A stretch of 64,000 nucleotides of DNA from Hypoxylon rubiginosum (Eukaryota > Ascomycota > Sordariomycetes > Xylariales > Hypoxylaceae): NCBI GenBank assembly GCA_902806565.1, contig CADCXA010000065.1, positions 248,001 to 312,000 on the forward strand. The letters run 5' to 3'. The translations under genes were made by a program, and so were the position numbers. Below are positions 37,238-48,435 of the stretch, piece after piece. The notes under the pieces were generated by a model. It made no database searches and was not told the DNA's origin. It saw only the letters and a list, made by a program, of their open reading frames with translations. Position 1 is the stretch's first letter. Every line of letters begins with the position of its first letter.

Positions 37238-37661
37238 ATGACTGGTCGTGGTGGCGGCGGCGGGCGCAAGATCCTACTCCCACCCATTAACTTCATCTTC
37301 AAGCTACTCCAGACTCACGCAACGGTGAAGATCTGGTTGTACGAACAGCTGTCGATCAGGATCGAGGGCAAGATCAGAGTATGTTAAATATGGCCGCGCT
37401 GTTAGCACATATACCTACTAGCTTCTACAGAGCTAATATTTTTATGCACAGGGTTTTGACGAATTCATGAACCTCGTTATCGACGACGCAGTCGAGGTAA
37501 AGCACGTTACGAAGACGAACCCGGAGGAGAAAAGAAGACAACTGGGTACGATTTCGCCAATTCTATATCGAGAATTATTTTGGTTGGGTATAGCTGACCG
37601 TTCTATAGGACAAATCTTGCTAAAAGGCGACAACGTGTCTCTGATCCAAGAAGCCGTATGA
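37238..37661 (+). CDS. SME1: Small nuclear ribonucleoprotein E (SmE)
   Basis: One of the seven Sm proteins that form the heteroheptameric ring on U1, U2, U4 and U5 snRNAs in the spliceosome. Model: join(37238..37378, 37452..37545, 37609..37661), 95 residues, normal for SmE. The start is ATG 37238 in an AAAATGA context. Sm1 motif residues lie in exon 1 and early exon 2 (VKIWLYEQLSIRIEGKI, GFDEFMNLVIDDAVEV); the Sm2 motif GQILLKGDNVSLI is split, with its G codon across intron 2. The short Arg/Gly N-terminus (TGRGGGGGRK) is a common fungal variation. It converges on the folate gene downstream, with 132 bases between the stops. Confidence 0.95.
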
Positions 37662-37793
37662 AGGAGATTTAGAGCATAGGTATCGATTGGGAGGTCAATC
37701 AACAAAAATAGGACGAATTGCGTTCTCGCGTACAAAAGGATATACGGCGGATAATTATGGACACCCAAAGATGATTATGATGATATACTCGCT

Positions 37794-38638
37794 TTAATTC
37801 GTGTCGTTCTTCGCAGATTCTTTGATTTGGCCATCTCCGAGAAGGAGGCCATCTATTGGTTGATCGTGGGGTCCAACGGGAACAGATTCTCCTGATGAGG
37901 GAGGGAGGAGCTGTTCTTTCAAGGCTAGAGCGTATAGCAATACAGCTGGTCGGCCATTCGATGCTCTCTCCTGAGGTGAAGCAGCCAGTGCATATCGATG
38001 AAGAAAGTAGTCGTAGAAGCCCTTGCCATGACCAAGCCTCCGGATAGCTTTAGACTTGGGGTCGACGTCGAAGGCCACTCCGGGCATGAGGATTAAATCC
38101 AGCGAGACATCCTCGGATCTGTTCCCATTAAGCTCGCCTACACTTCGCTTCCTTTCATGCACCGTAGCGGCATTGACACTCGGGATACCCCACTTGTCTC
38201 TCTGCAGGGACTCGTAGTCCTCTATGTCCTTCAGACTCACCATGTCCATAAGCCTAGCTGGACCATCGCCTGGTTGCAATCCCGACTTGTGCAAGTAGGG
38301 CACGAATACCTGCTTGCCTGATGATAAAGCATGCTTGACGATGGAGTCTGTTTGAATCTCCCCACCAGGCATGGACAGGTAGACCGCCACTCTTTTCGCG
38401 TTCACATACGGTCTGAATTTAGATAACGATTCGAATACGTTTGCACCTGCATCTACGGTTAGCTACAGCTTTCTGGCTTGTCACACAGCAGAGGTGTATT
38501 TGATTTGATTTCAATTCACTCACTCTGCGATGCAATAGATTCCTGTGAGATGTTTGCTAGCCGTTGCTTCATTAGCGAGCGGAGCTGCGTCTTAGCAGCA
38601 CTAAGCGCCGACGAGTTCATGTCTGTTTCCTGTGACAT
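37794..38638 (-). CDS. FAU1: 5-formyltetrahydrofolate cyclo-ligase
   Basis: Converts 5-formyl-THF to 5,10-methenyl-THF with ATP, the only known enzyme removing that folate. Model: complement(join(37794..38446, 38524..38638)), 255 residues. Exon 1 starts MSQETDMNSSALSAAK and contains the N-terminal basic helix KTQLRSLMKQRL; the GTGAGT donor and GCAG acceptor restore SANVFESLSKFRPYV. The central part has VAVYLSMPGGEI, and WGIP. The nucleotide/folate motif is LILMPGVAFD followed by RRLGHGKGFYDYFL, a variant of the usual RLGRGGGYYDR. The C-terminal region has ALALKEQLLP and HDQPIDGLL. An in-frame Met at codon 7 is a possible alternative start. Confidence 0.93.
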
Positions 38639-40522
38639 GTTCTCTCCGAATGCTGCATGCGAAATTTAACGAGTATCCCCGCTATGTGTCATGGGAATAC
38701 GACCTTACGACCTTCCATCGGGTAGGCCCGCGATCCCGTATTGAAACCTGAAAGCCTCCCGTCATCTGCAGACGGCCCGGATTAAAAGAAACCAAGCAAA
38801 GGCTGAAAGGTCCGCTCGGAAGCAACGGTCACCGAACCCCACCATATCTCATATCTTTGGCTCGGCTTGTCGGTATAAGGCTAGACGATCGCTGCGCCTG
38901 GCTCACCTGACTACATAAAACTTGACTAGCTGCGTGACCCGTCCTTCGGCCGGGGGGTTACTATTGCGAGCTTCCTTTACGCCATAGAGGAATCTGAGCT
39001 TTTAAGGCTTTGATTGGCTAGCCACATCTCAGCGCACGTCCGATGAATTCTTTGTAGAATTATTTAATTTTTTCCACCATCTCTTAAAAAGATTAATAAT
39101 TAATATGGCTTGATAGAGCTTGTTTTGTGTGACCTTTCTATATTATTTGCACCTTTATAGACCTTGTTGCGATAGAACCATAAAGGAAAATGTCGAAAAG
39201 TGCGGGGCGATTCTACGTACCTGATTGGCTGGTGAAATTGTGGCAGTACTAATGAAATAAAGAGAAGTTGATAAATCCACTTCCCTCTTGGATCGACCCT
39301 TATACTATTAGTGATGTTATCATTCCTCATTTTGTGAGCATATCTATTGCAATGTTGGGTCCGTATGGGAGGTTAAGCGACTTACTAGTTTAGCGGGTTA
39401 GCACTAACTACGTCTTAGACAATGTCTTATCTACGATTGCTAGATCGTAATAGGGGGAAGCTCACTCGAGTTTTCCTTTGTTCATAAAGGATAACGAGAC
39501 TACGAGTGCATTTTGTACTTAAGGGTATAATGCGAGTATGCATCTCGTATTCCTTGTTATGAAAGCCACCCGGTTTAGCTCCGAACACTGTACAGTACAG
39601 TATATTATCATTTTTTTATCTAATCCATCACGATCTAATCAATCAATCTTGGTCATACGACTACATGACCAAAATCTGGAATGACAGGGGGGGTTCCACT
39701 TAAGCGAACTCTGACGAGCGCGGTTAGTGGCCGGACGGCGTCTCCTTTCCCACCCACTCAGCCACTCTGCATGACAAGTTGGGCGAGCTGCAGCAGGCCG
39801 ATGACTCCTTAGCTGCTAATAGCTAGGACCCTCCGACGTTGTAGAACCTGCAGCATCGATTTTTCGGGTCCCTCCCGCAGTTTTGGTCGAGTCCAAAGTC
39901 CTGGACAGACCTCCGGCGTTTGCCCAATGACCACCTACTGGAACAACACCGCCCTATAAACGTCAAGTATATATCGTTCAAGACAATCTCGAACAGATAC
40001 CAGATACTACATATTCAGAGACATCATCGAATATCTACATACCTACATACCTACATACCTACATACCTACATACCTACATACCTACATACCTAATGTACT
40101 AAACAGATACTAAACAGATATACTAAACAGATATACTAAACAGATACGACGTGTGGTAGCTACATACCCGTGGACAAGTATGTAGTTATGAGCTGGGTAC
40201 CTACATGCTAAGGTTGCCACCCGCTTATAGGCACCCGCTAGCATCTTGGATGGGAATCCACATATTAGACTTGACAAAGTCGTAAGTAATTCATAAATCC
40301 ATACCACCAATAACACCCCGATCCTTGTGCAAATCCAGTACTCTATCTTAGCCCTTTCCTGCGTGGGATGATATGATTTTCGCAGCTACGGCTGTACGTA
40401 ACGTAAAAGGACCAGAGGGAACCAGAAACCAATGGCTATTCCTACAAGAAGCAGGGATACTAGATCGCTTATGTCTCTAGGCCTTGTTAAACCCCCGTTA
40501 CACCCCCGTTAAACCCCCATCG
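38639..40522. other. Intergenic: FAU1 and OPT transporter upstream region
   Basis: About 1.9 kb between divergent genes. It has an A/T-rich patch at 39050-39110 and a compound tandem repeat at 40035-40147. Short frames show no recognisable motif. The frame of the transporter is open back to a TTG at 40484, but the first ATG is 40523. Confidence 0.5.
40035..40147. repeat. Compound tandem repeat, 8-bp then 13-bp units
   Basis: About seven copies of an 8-bp unit (ACCTACAT) at 40035-40094 run directly into four copies of an ACTAAACAGATAT-like unit (11-13 bp) at 40098-40147, upstream of the OPT transporter. Confidence 0.85.
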
Positions 40523-43500
40523 ATGGATGCCCACAGTGGCAGTAGCCGCGGCCACTCGCAGAGCTTCCCATTGCGACCCATTTACAGCACCACGACCACG
40601 ACCACAACCAGCAACTCCTCCGCCCTACCCGCCGATCCTGTCCTTGTCTCAGACCCCACGCCGTCAGCCTCCCAAGATACAAATGTAGCTGCCTCCTCGC
40701 TAGCTTCGACCGAACCTCCTACTGCAGTCTCTCCTTCACGGTCGGATACGAGCCATGACTACTATCATACCGATCCCGACTACGAGGCGAACATTAACCC
40801 TGCCGTCGATAGTCGAGGTGCCAAGATGTCGAAAGCGCCGCTCTTGATCCGTTCCTCACCCGGGTTCGGGACTGGTTCTTACGGTGCCGCCCCGGTTCAC
40901 CCTGACATCGACGACTCGGACAGCGAGACCGAAACCGATGGCGACCCTCCTGAGCCACCAAGTGCAAGAATTAGCACGGAAAGCTATTACTCGAGGCGAC
41001 GTCATTCTCTCGATACCGGCCATTCAGCAGCCTTTCGGGCCAGCACCTCTTCTCTAAGCCGAAGAAGAAAGAGCCAATCAGAACAGATCGGAGCATCTAC
41101 CGTAGCGGGGGGTCTCGAGGGTCGTTTTAGTATTAGTGAAATACCGTTACTAGACGACCTGGCGGCGGATACAAGGTCGGATGCTTCCTGTGTCGACGAC
41201 GAGGACGGCTCAGATGATGCGAACGGGAGCGCTGACCAGGACCCTCCTGACAACTCTCCGTACGCTCAAGTTCGGGCCTCCGTGTCTCCGACCGACAATA
41301 CGTCTTTGTCTATCAATACCCCTCGCATGTGGACATTATCTACTCTGTTCTCTATACTCGGTTCTTCTACAAACCTCTTCTTTTCCTTGAGATACCCCAG
41401 TGTTTCGATTACGCCCGTTATAGCCTTGCTCCTTGCTCATCCTCTTGGTCTCTTATGGGACTACCTTCTAAAGCGATCAGATGACCCTCCCGAAGAGTTC
41501 GTGGATGGTGTGCGGTCAGGCAGCGCTCAAGGGGAAGCGGCTCGTAAGGCGAGAAATCGCGCCGGGCGTCTGCGCCTCTGGCTGGCGCAAGGCAGTTGGA
41601 ATGAGAAAGAGCACAGCTGCGTATATGTCAGCAGTAATGTGTCTTTTGGTTTCGCGTTTGCAACCGATATTATTATTGAGCAGACTCAGTTCTACAAACA
41701 AGACGTGGGCATTGTCTATCAACTCTTGCTCACGCTCTCAACCCAGATCCTGGGTTATGCATTCGCTGGCGTGGCCCGGCGATTCTTGGTCCGCCCTGCG
41801 GGGATGATCTGGCCGGGTACACTAATGTCGGCCGCCATGTTCACCACCCTACATAAAGAAGAGAACAAGCCGGCAAACGGATGGACAATGAGCAGGTGGA
41901 AATTCTTCTTCATTATCTGGGTATCGGGATTCCTCTTCTACTTCCTTCCCGGGCTGCTGATGCCAGCTCTGAGCTATTTCAATGTGGTCACCTGGTTTGC
42001 TCCGGACAACGTCGTGGTGGCGAATCTATTCGGAGTGGTATCAGGCTTGGGTCTGTTTCCGCTCACGTTTGACTGGGCACAGATTGCCTACATCGGCTCG
42101 CCGTTGCTGACGCCTTTCTGGGCGGCGATGAACGTCATCGGCGGCCTGGTAATAGTGATGTGGGTCATCGCGCCGATCGCGTATTATAGCAACGTATTCT
42201 ACTCGTCTTACATGCCGATACTCTCGGCGTCAGTTTTCGACAATACTGGAAAAATATATGATGTCAGTAAGATTCTCACGCCGGATTTTCTCTTTGACAG
42301 AGAAGCGTATTCGAACTACAGTCGGGTGTTTCTGCCGATAACCTATGTTCTCAGCTATGGGCTGCAGTTTGCTGGGTTAGCATCGCTCCTTACCCATACC
42401 ACTTGTTGGCATGGCAAGGATATATATGTTCAATGGAAACGATCGTTAAAAGAGGCTGAGGAAGAGGGTAGACCAGCGTATCAGCCGCTCCAAAGTGAGG
42501 TCGATAGAACTCCTTCTAACGGAGATCATCACGGTATCGCCATGTCTAGTTCCACCTTCGATAACATTATGAGTCATGAAGACGTTCACAACCGCCTTAT
42601 GAGGAGATACAAAGACGCGCCGATTACATGGTATTTGTTGACATTTGTAACAATGATTGCGATAGGTATTTTCCTCGTCGAATAGTGAGTCTAATCCCAT
42701 ACATCCCGGATCTAGAAACATTTGCTTACGAGTATGCAGCTACCCGATTCACCTGCCATGGTATGGGCTGCTGCTTGCCCTTGGAATATGTGCTGTGCTG
42801 TTCATACCCATCGGGATTGTCATGGCAGTAACAAATCAACATAGTAGCATCTACCTCATCTGTCAGCTCATATGCGGTGTCGTCTTCCCCGGCCGGCCTG
42901 TCGCTAATATGGTTTTCGTGACGTACGGCTACATTTCGTCTGCTCAGGGCATTAAATTCGCGGCGGATTTAAAATTGGGGCATTATATGAAGATTCCGCC
43001 AAGGCTTTTGTTTTTGGTGCAAATGGCGGCGACGATCGTTTCGTCGATCACGCAAATCCTCGTACTCAACTGGATGTTTCGTAACGTGCCGGGGATTTGC
43101 ACGCCGCAAGCTATCAACGGCTTCACCTGCCCCATCGCGCGCGTCCATTTCAACGGGTCCATCTTATGGGGTGTCGTTGGACCGGCCGAGTTCTTTGGGC
43201 CGAATGCGATGTATCGCGGCTTGGTGTGGTGCTTTGTGATCGGGGCCGTAGCTCCGATCCCCTTGTGGCTGTACGGCCGCAACAAGAGGACGAGCATCGT
43301 TCGAAAAATCAATCTGCCCGTCCTGTTCGGGTCGCTGAGCTGGATCCCGCCGGCGACGGGCCTCAACTTCTCGGTCTGGGCGGTGGTCTGTTACCTATTC
43401 AACTACCTGATCAAGAATCGCGCCCGGGCCTGGTGGGCAAAGTACACCATGACCCTGAGCGCCGCGCTCGATTCGGGCCTGGCCTTCGGGATCGTTATTG

Positions 43501-43643
43501 TCTTCTTCGGCTTCATCTACCCGGGCTGGATGGACGGGTTCGGCTGGTGGGGAACGGACGTGTACAGAAAAGGTTGCGACTGGCAGGCTTGTTCATATAA
43601 TACGGTGCCTAACGGCAGTCGTTTCGGTCCGGATACTTGGTAA
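40523..43643 (+). CDS. OPT-family oligopeptide transporter
   Basis: Proton-coupled plasma-membrane transporter for small peptides (or related substrates) by family. Model: join(40523..42684, 42740..43643), 1,021 residues. Residues 1 to about 270 are hydrophilic, rich in Ser, Thr, Pro and acidic residues, and presumably cytosolic; a long acidic N-terminus is seen in some fungal OPT proteins. About 12-16 membrane segments follow. The region GSWNEKEHSCVYVSSNVS aligns with the family NPGPFNxKEH motif but has lost the NPGPF part. The second half has GRPVANMVF and the hallmark GHYMKIPPR at about residue 800. The intron donor GTGAGT (42685) removes an in-frame TAG, and TA+C rebuilds a Tyr. It converges on the glycosyltransferase. 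Substrate not deducible. Confidence 0.9.
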
Positions 43644-44083
43644 AAAGAATTTACGGCATGCATGAAACATGATGAGTTTTGGAACGTCTGATGCATCCAT
43701 GAATAGTTCAAAAAAGCTAGCGAGGCGCGGGACCGGTATGATAAATATATACTAAAGTTTAGATCTGGATACACAGATAGGTAGATCCTAGAAAAGGGGG
43801 CATTGGAATCGAACACAAAATTCTATTAGATGATACCTAAAGGTTTCTTGAAGGTGAAGCGGTACTCGGTCCCATTAAAGCTCAACGAGTAACTTGATAC
43901 GTTGGTGGAGATGAGGCAGCACGGTATCGTGGTTAAGGGGAAAGAAAATCAACTCAGATCTTTTGACTCTCACGCCACGCTACAATTTATACATACAAAT
44001 TTATTCACATTAGAACCAAGTATATACATTTATACCTCTTACATATTTTCTTATCGTATACTTTCGGCGCGTCAGGAGGCACG
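43644..44083. other. Convergent 3' intergenic region
   Basis: A/T-leaning 3' flanks of the OPT transporter and the glycosyltransferase. No gene or RNA seen. Confidence 0.5.
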
Positions 44084-44402
44084 TTACGGTTCCCATATCA
44101 GGACGATGACCGAATCCACGTCCGACGGCCCGTCCTGCGTGTGTACCGTGTCTTCCGGCACCCAGTCGTCCTCGTCGCCGTAGGGGACGGACGAAGACGA
44201 GGAGCCCCGGCGCTTGACGTACGCCTGCCAGACCTCGCCGCCGGCGCCCCGCCGCGAGTCCAGCAGCCGCCACGTGCGCTTCGCGCCGGCCCACGAGACC
44301 ACCCTGCGGGCGTCGACGCGCTTCCGGGCGTCGTCGTCCTGCTTGTCGAAGGACAGGCGATCGCTTACCCTGCCGGCCATACCGCCGTTTTTTGCGTTGC
44401 CG

Positions 44403-44454
<52 letters not shown>

Positions 44455-45862
44455 CACTGCCGTCCTGCTTTTGAAGCGTCATGCTCTTGGCCGCCGGGAG
44501 CACGTCGACGCCGTCCGGGTACTGCGAGACGGAGTAGCCGTTGACGAGGATCCAGGCGTCGCCGCGGAAGAAGAAGCGCTGGAGGAAGCAGTCCTCGCCG
44601 CAGAGGGACGCGACCAGGTGCGCGCGCGAGGGGTCGAAGCGCCGCCGGTGCCGGTAGTGGTGCAGCGCGAGGGGCTGCACGCCGCCCTCGTAGCCGGTAC
44701 GCGGTAGGCCGTATAGGTCGTCGCCGGGGGTGTACAGGCTGGGCAGTATGTGCAGCTTCTCGTCCGTGTGCTCCGCGATGCAGCTGTAGAGCCTCTCGTC
44801 CCACTGCCCCGTTCCCGTTCCCTCTGCGGAGCCCCTGTAGCCGTCCCGCTGCGACGCCGCCGTCTGGTTCACGCACGGCAGCCGGGAGACGGCGTCCGCC
44901 ATCGGAGGCGTGAGCAGCACCGCGCCGCCGCCGTACGTCAACGTCACGTTGTTCTCGACCGTCCAGTCGGCGCGCTCGCTAGGCAGGCCGACGTACGCCT
45001 TCTTCCGGGCGTCGAATCTGTCTAGCCGCGCCAGCAGCTTGCCCAGGGACGGGAAGAAGACGTCGTCGTCGACGAGGGCGAGAAACTTTATAGGATGCCC
45101 TTCTCCCAGCAGCTCGTCTTTCCGATGCGCGAGCAGGCCCGCGAGATCGAGGTACCGCGCGGCGCTGTCATGAGTACTGTTCGCCGGAAGCACGACGGCA
45201 TCAATACCCGCTTCGCGGAGTTTGTTGCCGATGGTCTCGATCTCGGCGCCGGACGCGCGGTGCAGCGTCAGCACGAGGCTCGCGCCATTCGACTTCCCCT
45301 CGCCGTCCGTCAGCCACCGCGCCCAGTCGGCCATCAGCGACGCGTTCCCGTACGTGAGGCGGTCGTACGACGTCGAAATCCCGAACAGCAGCGCCGAGGC
45401 GTTCACGCCGTCGGGCTTCGCCGACTGCGTCACCGAGAGCCGGACGGGCGGGCTCTCCGCGCGCAGGTCGAGCTGCTTGTCGTCGGCGCGGACCCGTTGG
45501 AAGCCCTGCGTCATGAACGGCACCTTGGGAATCTCCGTCATGCTCTTCCTGCTCCTGGAGTCGAACCGAGGCTGTATGCGCCGCGCGAACCAGGGTATCT
45601 CGTTCGACAGGCCGTACTCGCGGGCTAGATACCGCAGGTAGGTCGTCTCGTCCGACGGCGGCGGCGGGGTTATCGTGGTCTCATTTTGCCGCGCGCCCCT
45701 TGTTTTGCCGTCGGTATATTCATATATGCTCGGCGGCTGAGACCGGATGAGGTAATGATCGGAGTGCCTGACCACGGCCAATAGCATACACGTTCCCACG
45801 AGCACTACGGTGAGCTGAAATATGCCGACATAACCACCGTGAAACGGCCTACAAATAATCAT
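44084..45862 (-). CDS. Type II membrane glycosyltransferase, fringe/GT31-like
   Basis: Likely Golgi enzyme of 592 residues. The ATG at 45860-45862 is the first start in frame (the frame opens at a TTG three codons earlier). Residues about 12-30 (GIFQLTVVLVGTCMLLAVV) form a single signal-anchor helix; a stem rich in Pro and Arg follows. The catalytic core has DDD in FLALVDDDVFF, the DXD-type metal and sugar-nucleotide site, then TYGGGAVLLTPPMADAV, which matches the fringe/GT31 layout, and further on conserved Asp and Cys residues (GQWDERLYSCI). The C-terminus has a tract of 16-17 Thr encoded by a microsatellite and a low-complexity tail. Third positions are G/C-rich. The exact sugar and acceptor are unknown; the GT31 assignment is by motif only. 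Confidence 0.72.
44403..44450. repeat. (GTA)n microsatellite coding poly-Thr
   Basis: About 15 uninterrupted GTA units on the plus strand, read as ACT (Thr) codons in the minus-strand glycosyltransferase. Changes in unit number keep the reading frame. Confidence 0.9.
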
Positions 45863-46890
45863 CGTGTCCAAAGAGCCTCTTCAGATATGTATAGAGAGAT
45901 TCGTATTTTATAAAACGAGCGCAAGAATGTAGAAGAGAAGCTGAGGACAAGCGAATGACTACGAAGAGGAGAGAGCTTGTCGTGGTGACTTCATGCCACT
46001 GACTATCTCTGGATTTTTGCTGCGGTGAGGGGAAAGCAATCCGCGTTGTCCTGACGGGGTATATTTATCGACCTGATTCATTCAAGTCTGGAGGAATGCT
46101 TGATACTATAATCGCAGCTGCACCCTGAAGCAGAGATGCGCACGAAGCCTCATTGTCTTGACGCGCGATAGGACCAAAGATGAAGAATCAGGGGAGAGGA
46201 GCCCAGTTTCTTTTGAAAACTCGCATGATGGAAGATATACGATAGTGAATGAAGTAGGATGGTATAACACACCTTTTCGCACCAACTTATCTCTGCAAGC
46301 TCCTCGGCCGAGATAACAAGCTGCAATATTGACGAGGGGATTGGAGCGATTCCTCCGGCTAATGTTCCCCTACTTCCAAGATGGTGTGCCTGCAAGCGTC
46401 GAGACCATTCGCTGCATGTCTGACCCCTGAAATACTCCGCATCTTGAAAAGATCATTCCAGCTCTAGTTCCAGCTCTAGCTTTAAGCACACCATTCCATT
46501 CTCTACTATAGGTCGTACTAGCCTATAGACGGAATGTGAAGGATGTGGTTGGACATGTTGTTGAAAAACTAGGTTATCCGTCTTGCATTAGACTCATATT
46601 CCTTGTGTTTTACCCCTGAAAGAATAGACTTGGCTGCCGAAATCAGTTATGGCTCTCGCCCAGCCACATCACATTTCTCTAGCATAAAGAATCGGCGCCA
46701 TGATAGAAGCTCACTATGTTACCTCGACACTGAGTTGATATAGGGTATTATTAACTTAGGAGAAACACAGAAACACCTCCCAATCTCTAGAGTTTTCGTT
46801 CGAATAATAACGACGACACTTAGAGTAACAAACCAGGGCCAATCTATTTCCACTCCTCGACAGTCTGATCGCCATCCAATTAGTAGGGGT
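45863..46890. other. Intergenic: glycosyltransferase promoter side
   Basis: About 1 kb between two minus-strand genes. It includes the 5' flank of the glycosyltransferase and the 3' flank of the SLATT gene. No gene recognised. Confidence 0.5.
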
Positions 46891-47753
46891 TTACTTCTTC
46901 GGTTCGATGATCTGCGAAACTTTAGGAGCAGGTGTTTTTCCAGGTGAAGCGGTATAGGAGGCTGGGTGATTGTTCTGAACTGTCTGCCGGGCTTGTCGGA
47001 ACATGTCAAAGCAACCGGCGAGGACTTCGTTGAGGTCCTGGTCTGCGGGCACGACGGCCGTGTCGACGATGGCCTTGAGGTGCTCCTCGATCTTGTAGAA
47101 CTCGTTCTTGTCCTTGCGGTACCGGTCCGGCAGACCACTGTTGTGCAGGAGGGCAAGAATGCCGCCAACGCAGGTGTTGACCGCAGCGATGGAAGTCTAG
47201 CACAGGTACTTATATTAGTCTGATGCACTTTGTGTCCGATGATGAAGATATACTAGTGTCAGGTAGGTATGGCATAACTTACGATTGCCGTTCCGTCCTT
47301 GGATGGTAGAGACCCGAGGGCCGTCAGAACTGCACTTATCGCGATCTGAATAAGCATCAAGGTCCAGGTAACGGTACCAATGGCACGGAACCAGTAGCCG
47401 AACTTGGTCTTCTCGATCAGGACATCTCGATACAGCCCATCGCGAAATCCGTTGGGAGGCCACCATTGACTGGTTGGGCGGATGATCTGCTCGCTCTCGT
47501 CGTCCTTGAATACTCCAACACCTCGACAGTACTGGGCCCATTCGGTATGAGAGAGGAGGCGATAAGCTATCTTTTCGTGGCTTGCCGAGGGCTTGGAGGC
47601 AGCACCACCGTCGGTCGGCTTTGGCGGCGTCGGCGTCGGATCTGGAGCTGGCTGGGGGGCCTTTGCTGAATCGGCTCCATCATGTTGAGGGACGGAGGAA
47701 CCGTTGGCTGCAGGGCTATTAGGGTTATTAGGAGGGAAGATTGTAGTCGACAT
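46891..47753 (-). CDS. SLATT-domain two-TM protein (fungal type)
   Basis: Resembles the fungal SLATT family (SMODS- and SLOG-associating 2TM effector domain), predicted membrane effectors whose bacterial relatives sit in nucleotide-signalling defence operons; the fungal role is unknown. Model: complement(join(46891..47196, 47283..47753)), 258 residues, from ATG 47751-47753 (the frame opens at an upstream TTG). Residues 1-55 are Pro/Ala-rich and disordered. The domain starts around residue 65 (LLSHTEWAQYCRGVGVF), with WWPPNGFRDGLYRDV and YWFRAIG. Helix 1 is about 123-146 (TWTLMLIQIAISAVLTAL) and helix 2 about 158-174 (SIAAVNTCVGGILALL), with a short turn KDGTAIT where the intron sits. A long amphipathic helix with KIEEHLKAIV and FDMFRQARQTV follows. 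No partner sensor gene is nearby. Confidence 0.78.
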
Positions 47754-48435
47754 CTTGAGAACCAAGGTGAAATAACACTACGGGTAATTATTTCGTAGGG
47801 ACGACGAGTAACAGGAAGATGGCAGGGTTCGTGATTCTATGAAAGAATTCCATTTCCGCCGGGCAACGATTCTGTTTTCTATTTGGAAGTTATATATAAT
47901 GTGACACGCGATTTCCTTGTATGAGAACTGAGAACTGAGGAAAGTAGCTCCTAGAGTTATCCGTTGTCTGCGGCAACCATCTCTCATTTTACTTTGTTAC
48001 CGATTGTTACCTATCTCTACTGTATTCTGCAAACTAAGAAGCAACATAGTTTGTTTACTAGCATATATCAATGTATGATATGCAGAGAAAGGGACGTTTT
48101 GGTTTTCACGGCGTTACCTACATCATGGTAAGAGCGTGTTAAGAGTAAGTCGCGTTGAGTCTCACTGAGGTCACTTCCGGGTTCGAGGTACGTAGATACT
48201 TCTAAGCTGTAGCTTATTGACCGCCCTGGCAGAATGAGAGCTAGCACCTATCCCAGCACCTATCCCGCTATCCCAGCACTCAGCAGGACCCCACTTCGAT
48301 AGAGGGAAAGCAGACGAAAAGAAAAAGTCGAGATTATTTAGCAAAATCGCTGCTAAAGTCACCGATAATATCTATGCACGCCGCATTTCCTTTCCTTCAT
48401 AAGCCCTCAATGCCACAGTCTTAAGAATAAATTGC
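47754..48435. promoter_or_regulatory. Shared divergent promoter region, SLATT / Trm1
   Basis: A 682-base region between outward-facing starts. It has an 11-base direct repeat (AGCACCTATCCC region, about 48241-48270) and no other recognisable element. Confidence 0.4.

Noticed and set aside
44141..45628. Several plus-strand frames opposite the glycosyltransferase
   Set aside because: Antisense shadows of a G/C3-rich gene, Arg/Ala/Val-rich, without motifs.
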